From assembly GCA_907163375.1 (NCBI GenBank), contig CAJQUW010007419.1:124001-188000 (forward strand): DNA of 64,000 bases, in the 5' to 3' direction. Position 1 is the stretch's first letter. Each line of letters starts with the position of its first letter. A model generated the notes under the pieces. It saw only the letters and a list, made by a program, of their open reading frames with translations. It had not been told where the DNA came from and did no database searches. A program made the position numbers and the translations under genes. This document shows, one piece after another, positions 32,945 through 42,468 of the stretch. The DNA comes from Prostheceraeus crozeri (taxonomy: Eukaryota; Platyhelminthes; Polycladida; Euryleptidae).

Positions 32945-34123
32945 TCAATGACATACTTCAGTTGACAAATTAATTTTGAAAAAAGACATTGAAGCACTGC
33001 CTTCATCAGATTTTTCAGGGCTAGCCTGAGTCTTCGTGATGCCAATTAAGGTCTGGCTAGTTGTCGTGTGATCTGTAAAAGTTTTGAGCTGACTGATAAG
33101 ACTGAGTGGTAAAAGCAATTCGTCCATCCTGCGCCGAAACCTGTTGTCCAATCCATAATATGCACAAACAAGTATTAGCGGCAGGAGCGATGAAAACAAC
33201 ATCACCGATAGAATTGCAATCAGATAATCTCTGTAGGATTTGATAACAGAACGAAAAGCAATATGCGCAAATATTGGTAGACTGAATATGAAGGATATAA
33301 TATTCAGACAAATGATGTATTTTGACAACTTCATTATGCCTCCACCAATGGCTGTATGATCACTTCTACTCATTGACACGAATCTATCAGATTTTTTTCT
33401 TTCATGCTTCAGTTTAAGTACCAAAGCTGTGCATATCATAATGACAATATCCACAATCGTAAAGAAAATGAGACACATTTCTGACGCTATAGAAAAGTAT
33501 GTTTGATTTTTATGATCAAATCGGAGAATGCCACCACAGTTTTCTAAACCATTGGAGATCATAGAAAATATTCCAATAAATATCTGCGCAAGGATAATGA
33601 CAGCGGTCGAATAGTTGAGAACAACCGAATCTATAGTCCTATATGGATTGCGTAGCATGATTACATGTGTTAAATTAATGATGACAAGCAAAACGTATGG
33701 GATATTGCCAGGCCCAATTAAAATACTCCTAGACAATTTATAGATAATCGACATAACAGAAGTGCTTCTGTCATTTACAGTGAATTGGAAGTCATGAAAA
33801 ATTCGGATGGTAACATATATGATGAAAGCAGATGATTTTATAACATTGCCAACCGACATCCACAAAAGCAGTCGGTAATATACTGACCGTGAAAGCGACT
33901 TTCTAATATTTTTGAATGCAGATGTGGAATATATGTTAGAAATGATGCCAAGAATGGACCATATAATTGTGAAAGTGATCAACATTTTGCTTATTGCAGC
34001 CATCTCTTTTGAGACGGGCAGTATGCGTGTTCGTGAATTATTAAATATTGAGCAGTCTTTCTCATCATAAATATCCACCAGTCTAAATACATAATTTGAG
34101 CTTGTGGGACTGATTGAGTTCAT
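32945..34123 (-). CDS. seven-transmembrane receptor 1 (divergent rhodopsin-like GPCR)
   Basis: A single uninterrupted frame of 392 codons, ATG at 34123. Seven hydrophobic segments lie at about residues 47-67, 82-106, 133-157, 168-191, 211-237, 267-290 and 299-323. The extracellular N-terminus has Cys24 and a glycosylation site (Asn28-Asn-Ser). TM3 carries G-P-G-N and ends in L-R-N-P-Y-R at the place of the class A D-R-Y motif. The second extracellular loop has N-C-G-G (Cys196) and a second N-Q-T site. TM7 ends L-L-P-L-I-L-V-C-A-Y-Y-G-L-D-N-R-F-R, an altered N-P-x-x-Y followed by a helix-8 F-R. The Ser/Thr-rich tail (343-392) could be phosphorylated. It should sit in the plasma membrane and couple to G proteins. 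The ligand is unknown. Paralogs lie at 47722-50349 and 62065-63147, and receptor 1 is the most divergent. No intron is apparent. Confidence 0.85.
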   Translation of the reverse strand: MNSISPTSSNYVFRLVDIYDEKDCSIFNNSRTRILPVSKEMAAISKMLITFTIIWSILGIISNIYSTSAFKNIRKSLSRSVYYRLLLWMSVGNVIKSSAFIIYVTIRIFHDFQFTVNDRSTSVMSIIYKLSRSILIGPGNIPYVLLVIINLTHVIMLRNPYRTIDSVVLNYSTAVIILAQIFIGIFSMISNGLENCGGILRFDHKNQTYFSIASEMCLIFFTIVDIVIMICTALVLKLKHERKKSDRFVSMSRSDHTAIGGGIMKLSKYIICLNIISFIFSLPIFAHIAFRSVIKSYRDYLIAILSVMLFSSLLPLILVCAYYGLDNRFRRRMDELLLPLSLISQLKTFTDHTTTSQTLIGITKTQASPEKSDEGSASMSFFKINLSTEVCH

Positions 34124-34580
34124 TAAAATTTATTGACAATTATTGTCTATCAAATGATGAGACAAAAAACCACGTACAGCAACTTTTTTGCATCGCAATA
34201 AATCCATCGTCCATTTCAGTTTTCATCAATTTCATGAGCTCAAGTTATATTGGATTTTAATCATGTTCACGAATTCCATACGAAAAATATTTCAATGCTT
34301 TTGCATATTGCCATTAAAGTAGAGGAATCTGTGTGATTCATCATAAGTCTACGTAACACAGTTATAGGCAGTTGAAAAAGTGAGCTAATGATGGTATACA
34401 ATGACAAGGTCTACTACAGCATCTATGTTTCAGGACAAACCAATATCGCATTAGTGTGATTTTTTATAGGCTGATTTTTCAACTATAGATATTACAAATA
34501 TCATTGTCTACTTATATTTCTAAATCCATGGTGCAATAATATAGAAACAATGGCATTACCATGGATAGTAATACATATAT
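34124..34580. other. presumed upstream region of receptor 1
   Basis: AT-rich, with no clear core promoter motif that can be tied to the gene. Confidence 0.35.
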
Positions 34581-34738
34581 GTTATTTCATGGCTGAATAG
34601 TGGTTCCCGGTCAAGAATCATGGCTTTTTAGAACAAGTGATATCGGTCAGCACGAGCCGAAGGCGAGTGCTGTTAGATATCACGAGTTCTAAAAGCCATA
34701 GATTCCTGACCTGGTCCACGTTTCAGCCATGAAATGAC
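34581..34738. repeat. GC-capped palindrome 1
   Basis: Imperfect inverted arms of about 70 bp (outer TTATTTCATGGCTGAA with TTCAGCCATGAAATGA; inner GGCTTTTTAGAAC with GTTCTAAAAGCC) enclose the cap CGAGCCGAAGGCGAG at 34653-34667. The stem is AT-rich and the cap is GC-rich. Confidence 0.85.
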
Positions 34739-34800
34739 ATTTCACGACAGACTGTGGCATCATTATATGTCTGTGGGAGGTAATACATGTACAGTTCCTA

Positions 34801-34876
34801 CTGTCTACGAAGAGTTACACGGTGAGAATCTCCGAGCTGAAGGCGAGGAGATTTCTGTGTAACTCCGAGTAGACAG
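34801..34876. repeat. GC-capped palindrome 2
   Basis: The arms CTGTCTAC...GAGTTACAC...AATCTCC pair with GGAGATT...GTGTAACTC...GTAGACAG. The cap GAGCTGAAGGCGAG matches that of palindrome 1 with a single substitution, although the stems are unrelated. Confidence 0.85.
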
Positions 34877-34892
34877 CTGGGTTACTGATATG

Positions 34893-35369
34893 TAACCCAC
34901 GAGAAGATATGAAATATGCCTATGCCCAATCTGAGATCCAATACCATAGATCTATGTTGCGCACTATAGATCCATTTTTATAACAAACTTAGATATATCA
35001 ATGAAACATAAAATTAACAATATCTTTAATATCATAGCGATTTCAGCGGAGAAATACTTGAATTTGAATTCAGTGGAGAAATACCTGATTTTGAATTGGG
35101 CAGAGAAATACAAATGGAAGCATATGATCATAACCCACGAGAAGATATGAAATATGCCTATGCCCAATCTGAGATCCAATACCATAGATCTATGTTGCGC
35201 TCTATAGATCCATTTTTTATAACAAACTTAGATATTTCAATGAAACATAAACTTAACAATATCTTTAATATCATAGTGATTTCAGCGTAGAAATACTTGA
35301 ATTTGAATTCAGTGGAGAAATACATGATTTTGAATTGGGCAGAGAAATACAAATGGAAGTATATGATCA
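34893..35369. repeat. 238-bp tandem duplication
   Basis: Two consecutive copies start TAACCCACGAGAAGATATG at 34893 and 35131. They are nearly identical along their length (about 10 differences seen), so the duplication is recent. The frames inside it are repeated too but have no domain. Confidence 0.9.
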
Positions 35370-36164
35370 TGGAAATCTAAGAATTCCACAAGATAGGTCA
35401 AATGTAGTCTATTCTCTTATGAAATAGGAGAGGAAGAGCACGGTCATCAACTATGCAGTAGTGGACTTTAATGATGAGCTGTTCAACTTTGACATTGAGG
35501 AAAAGCAGTAGAAAGAGGCTACGATCAAATAAGAAAGGAATCGAAAGAATTCCAGACTCAATACTAAGACGATAGAAAAGTCGCGCTTTACTTCAACTGA
35601 TTCAAGCGAAGGCATGAATAATGGAAAGTGGCTCGTGACTACCAGAGTAAGGTATCAAGAGCGCTGAATGAGGATTGCCTATCAAAAGATGGAGATGAAC
35701 TATCTGTTTGACTGCTTCTTCATAGAAGTCCACTTCCTACATGGAAATCTTTTATGTTTTCTATGACAATATTATCTCAACTAAACGAAAGGACGATGAC
35801 CGAAGGGTTCCATCTTGAATTGACGACCACCTCAACAGCACAAAGTAAGTCTTCATCACATTTATTCTTGCCATTTCAATATCTAAATTCTAAACTACTG
35901 AATGGATTAAATTGAACACGAATTGCATTTGCTCTAATTTATTTACCTACTCATGCTAGAATTTTTTAACCTGCAAATAGTTCATTTTTTGTGACATTTA
36001 GAAATTTATATCTAGGCCTACATAACAAAACACATGCAAAGTCGCATGATAGCTGGAATGTATTTATGATTCAATGAAATCATTGGCTAACGAGCAATAG
36101 TGCTTAGTGTATGAGCATCAAGTAGCGAAGATGAAACCAGTCATGTAAATATATAAAGTGTTTA
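35370..36164. other. stretch without supported genes
   Basis: Interrupted frames rich in E and K occur around 35440-35600 but give no recognisable domain. Confidence 0.4.
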
Positions 36165-36261
36165 AAGATAAATTAAAAAAATTCAACGTAGTCTCAAGAT
36201 AAAATTCGTGAATAAACAATTTTATCTTGAGACTACGTTGAATTTTTTTAATTTATCTTTA
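36165..36261. repeat. perfect hairpin sharing the Penelope-associated repeat
   Basis: Arms of 42 bp (36165-36206 and 36220-36261) are fully complementary around the 13-base loop TCGTGAATAAACA. The arm sequence is the unit seen at 24029-24073 (AATTCAACGTAGTCTCAAG with a one-base difference). The loop begins where the hammerhead-like motif at 24070-24104 would be cut, so the hairpin looks like a snap-back copy of a cleaved terminal repeat. Confidence 0.85.
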
Positions 36262-36507
36262 TTATTAAGTCTCATGGCGATTACTTATGAGGATAAAGTA
36301 TGTATGTATATTTTGTATATGCTGACCACACAGAGAAAATTGCCTCTTTGTATTTATGTTTCTATAATAGTCCATAAGTATTCTTCATTCAACACCAAAA
36401 GCTTGAGCTATTAAGTATATGGTGCAAGTCATTTAAGCAATATAAACTGGTAGCGGAACGTATTCCACCTTTTATTTATTTGCTTATTATTTCATTCCAA
36501 AATACAA

Positions 36508-36918
36508 ATGGTAGGATCAATGACATCAGACTATGATAGCAAATACTATAATATATTTCTTGACTTTACTTCATTGACTACAAAATACCATAAATTTCTT
36601 AACAATTCCAATTGTTCTAATTCTTATAATTCTGTTTTAATTCCAGTTCCCCTTCGAATGATGGATCAATTGTGGTTGCATCACACAATTGCTATCAAAT
36701 GCAAATTTTCAATGCCGTGGACATACTACAACAAGCAACAATTTTTCTATGCAATGAGATCCAGGAGACGTGATGCAGATGACATAGTACTATGCCTTCT
36801 TTCCAATGTTATAATACATTACTACTTTGACATATCTATTGTCTTTTGGCCGGAGAAATATATAGTGAGAATTTTAAGTAGATATCAGGGTAATTCATCG
36901 TCAGAATGGGTTACGTGA
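36508..36918 (+). CDS. hypothetical protein, 136 aa, possibly spurious
   Basis: An ATG-initiated frame without a recognised domain. It is rich in Y, S and N early and holds a hydrophobic stretch D-I-V-L-C-L-L-S-N-V-I-I-H-Y-Y-F near residues 92-107. Its last codons lie in the left arm of palindrome 3, an unlikely place for a conserved stop. There is no paralog in the window and no neighbour that suggests a role. It is probably chance. Confidence 0.2.
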   Translation: MVGSMTSDYDSKYYNIFLDFTSLTTKYHKFLNNSNCSNSYNSVLIPVPLRMMDQLWLHHTIAIKCKFSMPWTYYNKQQFFYAMRSRRRDADDIVLCLLSNVIIHYYFDISIVFWPEKYIVRILSRYQGNSSSEWVT

Positions 36919-37016
36919 TAGGTATACCATAGCATTCTTTCTGCCCGAGCGTAGCGAGAGCAGATTCTATTTTTCATGAGGGAATTTGAGCAAGAATGCT
37001 ATCGTATACCTATCAC
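36915..37016. repeat. GC-capped palindrome 3
   Basis: GTGATAGGTATAC and ATAGCATTCTT pair with AAGAATGCTAT and GTATACCTATCAC. The cap includes CCCGAGCGTAGCGAG at 36943-36957, again a GAGC...GCGAG word, placed off-centre in a loop of about 45 bases. Confidence 0.85.
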
Positions 37017-37195
37017 ATATCCATGTATGGAATTGTTCATCGAAATAGGTTGTTAGATTTGTATGTATTTGATACATGCAAAGGTAGTATAGGCAGGTAT
37101 GCAGTATCTTTGACAGCCCTGATATCGGAAAGAATATTTAAAAGTCAAACGTAATCGACTCATGGAATGTCATTTTGCGTTTGCATAATTGTAAA

Positions 37196-38452
37196 ATGGA
37201 TGCTTGTGGTGACTACACACAAAGTGATATGATGACAGGAAGCAACAAGCGGTATGAATTTATGGAGAAAGATCAAATTGAGAAGTTAATAGCAGAAGGA
37301 GTGCCACACAATACACACAAGAAGGTAACATGGGCAGTGAAGACTTGAGTCATGGAGATTATCAAGAATTGTGAAAAGAGGCGATGAACTGAATGTCTAT
37401 AAATCCCTAGACGAAATGGAGAAGAATGACCTTAACTTTGTACTAAAATCATACGTGTTCGAAGTTCACAAAACTGACGGCTCTCAATATCCATCAGAGT
37501 CTCTCAGACATTTAGTTGTCTCGCTTTTTCACCATTTGAGACACAGTGTGAAAAGAGCGTGGGATTTTTTGAAAGAATTCACTGAGTCTAGAACAGCTTT
37601 GGATTCAGCAATGAAGCGGTCGACTAAACTGGGAATTGGTGGAGATAAAAGAAAGGCCCAATTTATCCCTGGCAAACTCGAGGATAGTTTATGGGAAAAG
37701 AGCATTTTGTCCAACAAAGACGCTGAAAGCCTATTCCGCACATTGGTGTACAAAACTGGGCTACATTTCGGATTAACAGCTCGCGAAGAACACAGAGCGT
37801 GCGAATGGGATCGCCAGATGAAACTACTCACCGATCCGGTTGATGGGACTGATTATCTCTCATACACAGAAGATTTCTCCAAGACGAACCAAGGGGGTTT
37901 GAAACACAGATTTGTTCCACCAAAACAAGTGAAAGTCTAAGAGGACAAAAGCAGTGACCGGTAACTTGACAAGCTATATAAACTTTATAAACACCATCGT
38001 CCAAGTTCAACAAAGACAAACGCGTTCTATTTGCATTGCAGCCCAAGCCAAATGCAGCAGCGAAGAACCAGAGATGGTTCAAAGACCAACCAGTTGGAAT
38101 CAACAAAATCGGAGGTGTTGTCTCAAAAATGATGAAAGATATTGATGAAGATGGATATTACACCAATTACTCTTTAAAGAGAACCTGCTACAGTCGTCTT
38201 AGACAAGGCGGTGTTTCAGCTGACAAGTCCATGAAAAGGACCGGGCATCGTTCTTTAGACGGAGCTATGGAATATGATGTCCAGACGAAAAAATACTTCA
38301 CAGTTCAAGATCAGATTTTGAAAGGACAAGCGTGCAGCAGTCGTGAAGCAAATCACATTCAAAGTGGGATTAATGACAATGATAGCGGGAAGTACATGGT
38401 GAATATCAGCATACAAAAGCCGAATGGTGAAATTATCACCATAAAACTGTGA
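37196..38452 (+). pseudogene. Crypton tyrosine recombinase, broken
   Basis: Translation follows the DUF3504/KIAA1958-like tyrosine recombinase of Crypton DNA transposons from end to end. It has an N-terminal core-binding part (R-Y-E-F-M...T-W-A-V-K, then S-L-D-E-M and V-F-E-V-H-K-T-D-G-S-Q-Y-P), then A-M-K-R-S-T-K-L-G-I-G, then the catalytic part with L-H-F-G-L-T-A-R-E-E-H-R and N-Q-G-G-L-K-H-R. Near the C-terminus R-T-G-H-R-S-L-D-G is followed by the candidate nucleophile Tyr in E-Y-D. The usual N-H-S-L-R box reads N-Y-S-L-K, so the catalytic His and Arg are replaced. Breaks include stops near 37344, 37938 and 37962 and frame changes near 37365 and 38030. The longest open parts are 37371-37940 and 38036-38452. 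Cryptons integrate by recombination and lack long terminal inverted repeats. Confidence 0.88.
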
Positions 38453-38806
38453 ATTTGCTTAAGAACTGTTTTCCTATATGCTCTTTATGAATTATTTGTC
38501 CGTATCCATTTCTATGACATCCGTGCGGTTCCTGCTGTGATCCGCACGCTAAATGATATCTAACTAGAAATGCGTGTGTCTTGATATTCCAAATTGTGCG
38601 ATTCCCGACTGGGGAATGTTCATTACATAGAAAGGGAATGCACAGGGCATAGTGAAATAATATATAGAAATCCATGGCATTACCCTGCCGTCATTTCTCA
38701 ATACTTAATAACATAGAAGTTGCTGCTAAGATCATAGACTTCTAAATTGTAGAAGAATGTTCTGTTACAGGAAGTCTATGGATAGATGTAGATGTATATA
38801 AGAAGA

Positions 38807-38920
38807 CAATGGAAATGCCACATGAGATTTCTCGGTAAGTAATGGACAAAGTCGGCCGCAAACGCGGCCTCTGATTTGTACATTACTCACCTTGAAATCT
38901 CATATGGTATTCCTACATTG
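38807..38920. repeat. GC-capped palindrome 4
   Basis: CAATGG, ATGAGATTT, GGT and GTAATG pair with CATTAC, ACC, AAATCTCAT and CATTG. The cap GGCCGCAAACGCGGCC (38854-38869) is a second, tighter hairpin at the tip. It lies about 350 bp after the Crypton remnant. Confidence 0.8.
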
Positions 38921-39039
38921 TGTTAAGGTTCGTATATATCTCAATGTTGAAATATTGAACCGCAAAATACCGATTTAGCATATTGTGCGCAATTCAGCTA
39001 TGGTACAATCTAGAAAAAGGAAAGCAACAGTGTATCCCA

Positions 39040-39125
39040 TAATACTTGATTTTGTAAGGCATTCTATATCCAAAGGTTAATAAGTTCCACGAAGCAGGTA
39101 ATTATTTTCCTGGTTGGAAATTGTT
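39040..39125 (+). repeat. dispersed repeat, matches 24275-24360
   Basis: This is the plus-orientation partner of the repeat near 24.3 kb. Similarity fades after CCTGGTTGG. Confidence 0.7.
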
Positions 39126-39743
39126 AACAGTGGCGTCTTCTCCGTACCTGCGAGGCCTTCGGCGCATCCTCAAAATTTATTTTCCAACAATTATAAAAAT
39201 GAAAAGTGTCATCATTCATTTAAATTCGATAGCTTCTCGTGATAGCTGTGCACAGCTTTCCGTCTCAAAATAAGACGCTCAACCTCAGTGAACAGTTTTG
39301 CAGCACAGCTTGAATCACAGCTGTTTTCTTCGAACAATTAGACACACAAGCTAGTCGTGTGTTCAGACGGAGCACTGATGTTCAGACAGCGAAAGAGAGT
39401 TGTGTGCGTGTGAGGCAGTAAGCGCACGCGCCCGCGTAAATATTGGCTTTCCCGATAGACATAATGCTTTGCCTTCTCCAATTTTTGCAATGAAATTCTA
39501 CGCAATTCTTGATCGAGGCGCGGTACCTAAATGTAGTAAGGGAAGCGCAACCCAATTGTTCCTGACTTCGTTTGATATGGAAGAGGCCACTACGTCAACA
39601 GTAGCAGATGGCTGACGTTCAGACAAGACTGCGATCAGATGATGAGCGTTTTCCAATGAATGCAACGTAATGCATCTGACTCGAACACCCAGATTCGGTA
39701 GGTAGAATTCCATAATTTGTTTTTACGTGATTGATGTGACGTT
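39126..39743. other. spacer without supported genes
   Basis: Slightly more GC-rich than its surroundings. The 71-codon frames on both strands around 39400-39713 overlap each other and have no domain. Confidence 0.4.
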
Positions 39744-40092
39744 ATGTTTAGTACTGCAGATGAGATCATAACCACGCCTTTCATCCGAAGGGAATATACT
39801 GAAAAGATGACAGTCGTCAGGCAAGGTAGGCCAACACCTGATATAAAATTGAAAGTACTCACAGAGAAGGAAATAAGAAATACACAAGACATTTTAATGC
39901 ATCAAAATTTCAAACATGCGATTGGCTGACCGGCCTTGAGAAACACAAGAAACTGTTGGCCTTGCCTCCTTTTTTCCAGAGAAAATGTGGTCTGGACAGA
40001 GAGGGGATATAGTGATCTCAGCTCCTTGAGTAAGGCGTTTAGGCGACATGAGCAATCACTTCTCATGTGCACTTTCACTTGACTTTAAAAAA
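39744..40092 (+). pseudogene. hAT transposase N-terminal fragment (TTF-type zinc finger region)
   Basis: The frame 39744-39929 encodes R-R-E-Y-T-E-K...G-R-P-T-P-D-I. In shifted frames there follow D-W-L-T-G-L-E-K-H-K-K-L (about 39918-39955), then V-W-T-E-R-G-Y-S-D-L-S-S-L-S-K-A-F-R-R-H-E (about 39990-40052). This order (G-R-P-T-P-D-I, W-L-x-G, W-T-x-x-G-Y-x-D-L, K-A-x-x-x-H-E) is the N-terminal TTF zinc-finger region of ZMYM1-like hAT transposases. The zinc-binding F-C-F-P-C core has decayed to A-L-P-P-F. At least two frame changes are present, and the catalytic domain is missing. It may belong to the same branch as the C-terminal piece at 1-432. Confidence 0.6.
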
Positions 40093-41090
40093 TGTTCGAA
40101 AAATTGTTATTAAAAAATTCAGCTTTTATGAAAATTAATGTTTCAACATAAAAGTGTTTGGTATATAAATAGCATTCCCATGCCGAGTGAAGGCCTATGG
40201 TCAGGGAGCACGCGACGCCACTGATTATTAACCTGGTGCAGACTTCTTTAAAAAACGTCATGCATTATAACAGATAATGCATAGATTTCTTCGATCATTA
40301 TTTGTCACAATAACCTCGAGCCTTTGGCTCTTGGTAATTATAGCAAATAATGACCTCAAATCTATGCATTATCTATTACGTAATGATAATATCTGTACCT
40401 ATGCATGTGAAAGACATTTTTTGAAATCTCAATCAGCGTATATCAACACGTGTATTCATAACATTGCTGCCCGCTTGTTTCCTACATTGATGCTCAGTTC
40501 ATTTCAATTACGCGCAATAATATTTACACAACTTTTTTCGGATAACCATGAATAACTGCGACACGCAGAATAGTCCATCAATGTCATTGTCATGTACGAG
40601 TCCGCATCAGCGGACGATTACATAGCAATAATACATTGCTGGACTTATTCAAGTGCGTAGTGTCGTTGTTGTAGACTTCTCTCAGAAACTATGACTGTTT
40701 CATTGCTGGACGGTAAGACAATTCAAATTCTAATATTCCATAGATTCATTTATTGGACACATACTGTAGCTTTAATTCTTCGTTCTTTATAGAATGCGTG
40801 CATCGTGCAAGTGAAAATTGATTTGTAAAGATTCAGTGCATTTCTCAAAATTGCAAGCTGAAGCCACATTTGAATTAGTAGAGAAGAAAGCACATTAAGC
40901 AGCAAATTTTCACACTTTAAAGTAATGGGAAAATAATCTCTAGATCAGATAAAATCTCATTGCTCGACGCTAACATCTACAACAATGTAGGACATTTGAG
41001 GAAATGTCCTACATTGTTGCCCTCAAAAATCCATGTGAATGTTATATTGCTTTTCAATCATAGATAGCCTTAGCACAATGATATTAAAAT
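40093..41090. other. stretch without supported genes
   Basis: Around 40255-40390 related phrases TAACAGATAATGCATAG and TATGCATTATC form a loose inverted pair. A perfect 15-bp inverted pair (GTAGGACATTTGAGG with AATGTCCTAC) lies near 40987-41014. Confidence 0.4.
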
Positions 41091-41177
41091 TCAGATATCA
41101 GAACTGCATGGCAATATGCTATGGCTTCGGGCCCGACGGCCCATAGCCTTACAGCATATTGTGGTTCAGTTATCTGA
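41091..41177. repeat. GC-capped palindrome 5
   Basis: TCAGATA, GAAC, CAATATGCT and GGCT pair with AGCC, AGCATATTG, GTTC and TATCTGA. The cap is CGGGCCCGACGGCCC (41128-41142). Confidence 0.8.
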
Positions 41178-42468
41178 ACTCCAATATTACATGATTACTG
41201 AGCATAGAAATTAACAGTGCCATAGAAAGTCCTAGAATGGAAATTGCATGAAAATTATGGCACACGCCGGGGGAACTTAGTTATAACTTAGTTATTAGGG
41301 CAAAATGCAACTTGTGCGATCTGGCTTCCATGTTTTCTGATTGGCATTTATATTTATCAGGCCAATTCTTGATCTGGATTGTTGACCCTTGTCCAAAGAC
41401 CATGTACTCAAAAGCAATAGTGAATTTACAAAATGCTGCACCGACACGATGACAAAGAAGGAAATCCATTTAAACGTTCTGTACGTTCATTAGTTTGAAA
41501 TATCGCTCCTATAATCTATCAAGAGACATATAATATAATATAATAATAATATATATAATTAGACTCATTTGCATTTTGTAATGTCGATTTACTGAACATG
41601 CATAACTCCAGCTTGAAATCAGAGGCCAAGAAATCTTAGAGTATTCATTTTACTTTAAAGGGTTCCACTGTTCACTAAATTTGAATAATTTTCAAAATCT
41701 CTACATGCATTCGAATATCAGCTTCCAAAATATCACATGTGTCATTCAATGATTAATTGAAAAGTTCCAGCGACATTTCATTTATTTGAGAAATGATTGT
41801 CGGTAAAGAAACTTTCAATGTGTTTATTCCAGGAAAGCTCCAGGTTTCTTAACCGCTTGAAGGAGAAATTATCCAATAATTAAACTTTCGATCTGTGAAT
41901 TCTTCAGATGCTCTTACAAACAGCACACCGACCACTTTCAATTATGACTTTGTGAACCAAATTTTAATTCCAAATTTTCTTTCCAAATTGAAAAATTTGT
42001 TGTCAGTGACTGCTACAAATAGACACACTATATTAATCCATGGAATAGTAGGCAGGCTATTTCACATGAAACAATGCACCATCTCACTTTAAATTCACTT
42101 CATGAAAATCCTATAATTTGCTGTCAACAACTTCCACAACCAACTTGGCAAATAGTTTGACTCTGATATAATCATAGAAATTATTAATACCATAGAATAA
42201 TAATAATTAATAATACCATCCACTTCTATGGATATAATGTTTTAGATCGAATCTGATCTACAAACCATAGATGTTTCCATGTGCCATCATTGTACATAGG
42301 CAAGAGATCACACTTCCAGTGTACTATTATCCACTTCTATGGTGTCAGCCGATCTTTCACCTGTCATCTTTCTATGAAAACCGTTTATACATGTATATCT
42401 CCAATTCCAAATTAAACGGCCAAATTAATTTGCATAACTAAGGCCGTCTAATTTGCCATGTAGGCTTA
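41178..42468. other. stretch without supported genes
   Basis: The word ATCCACTTCTATGG occurs near 42217 and 42327 (and again near 55009), and CATAGA words are dense from 41190 to 42360. No coding region is supported. Confidence 0.4.

Noticed and set aside
37529-37831. 100-codon minus-strand frame
   Set aside because: It is the antisense shadow of the Crypton recombinase.
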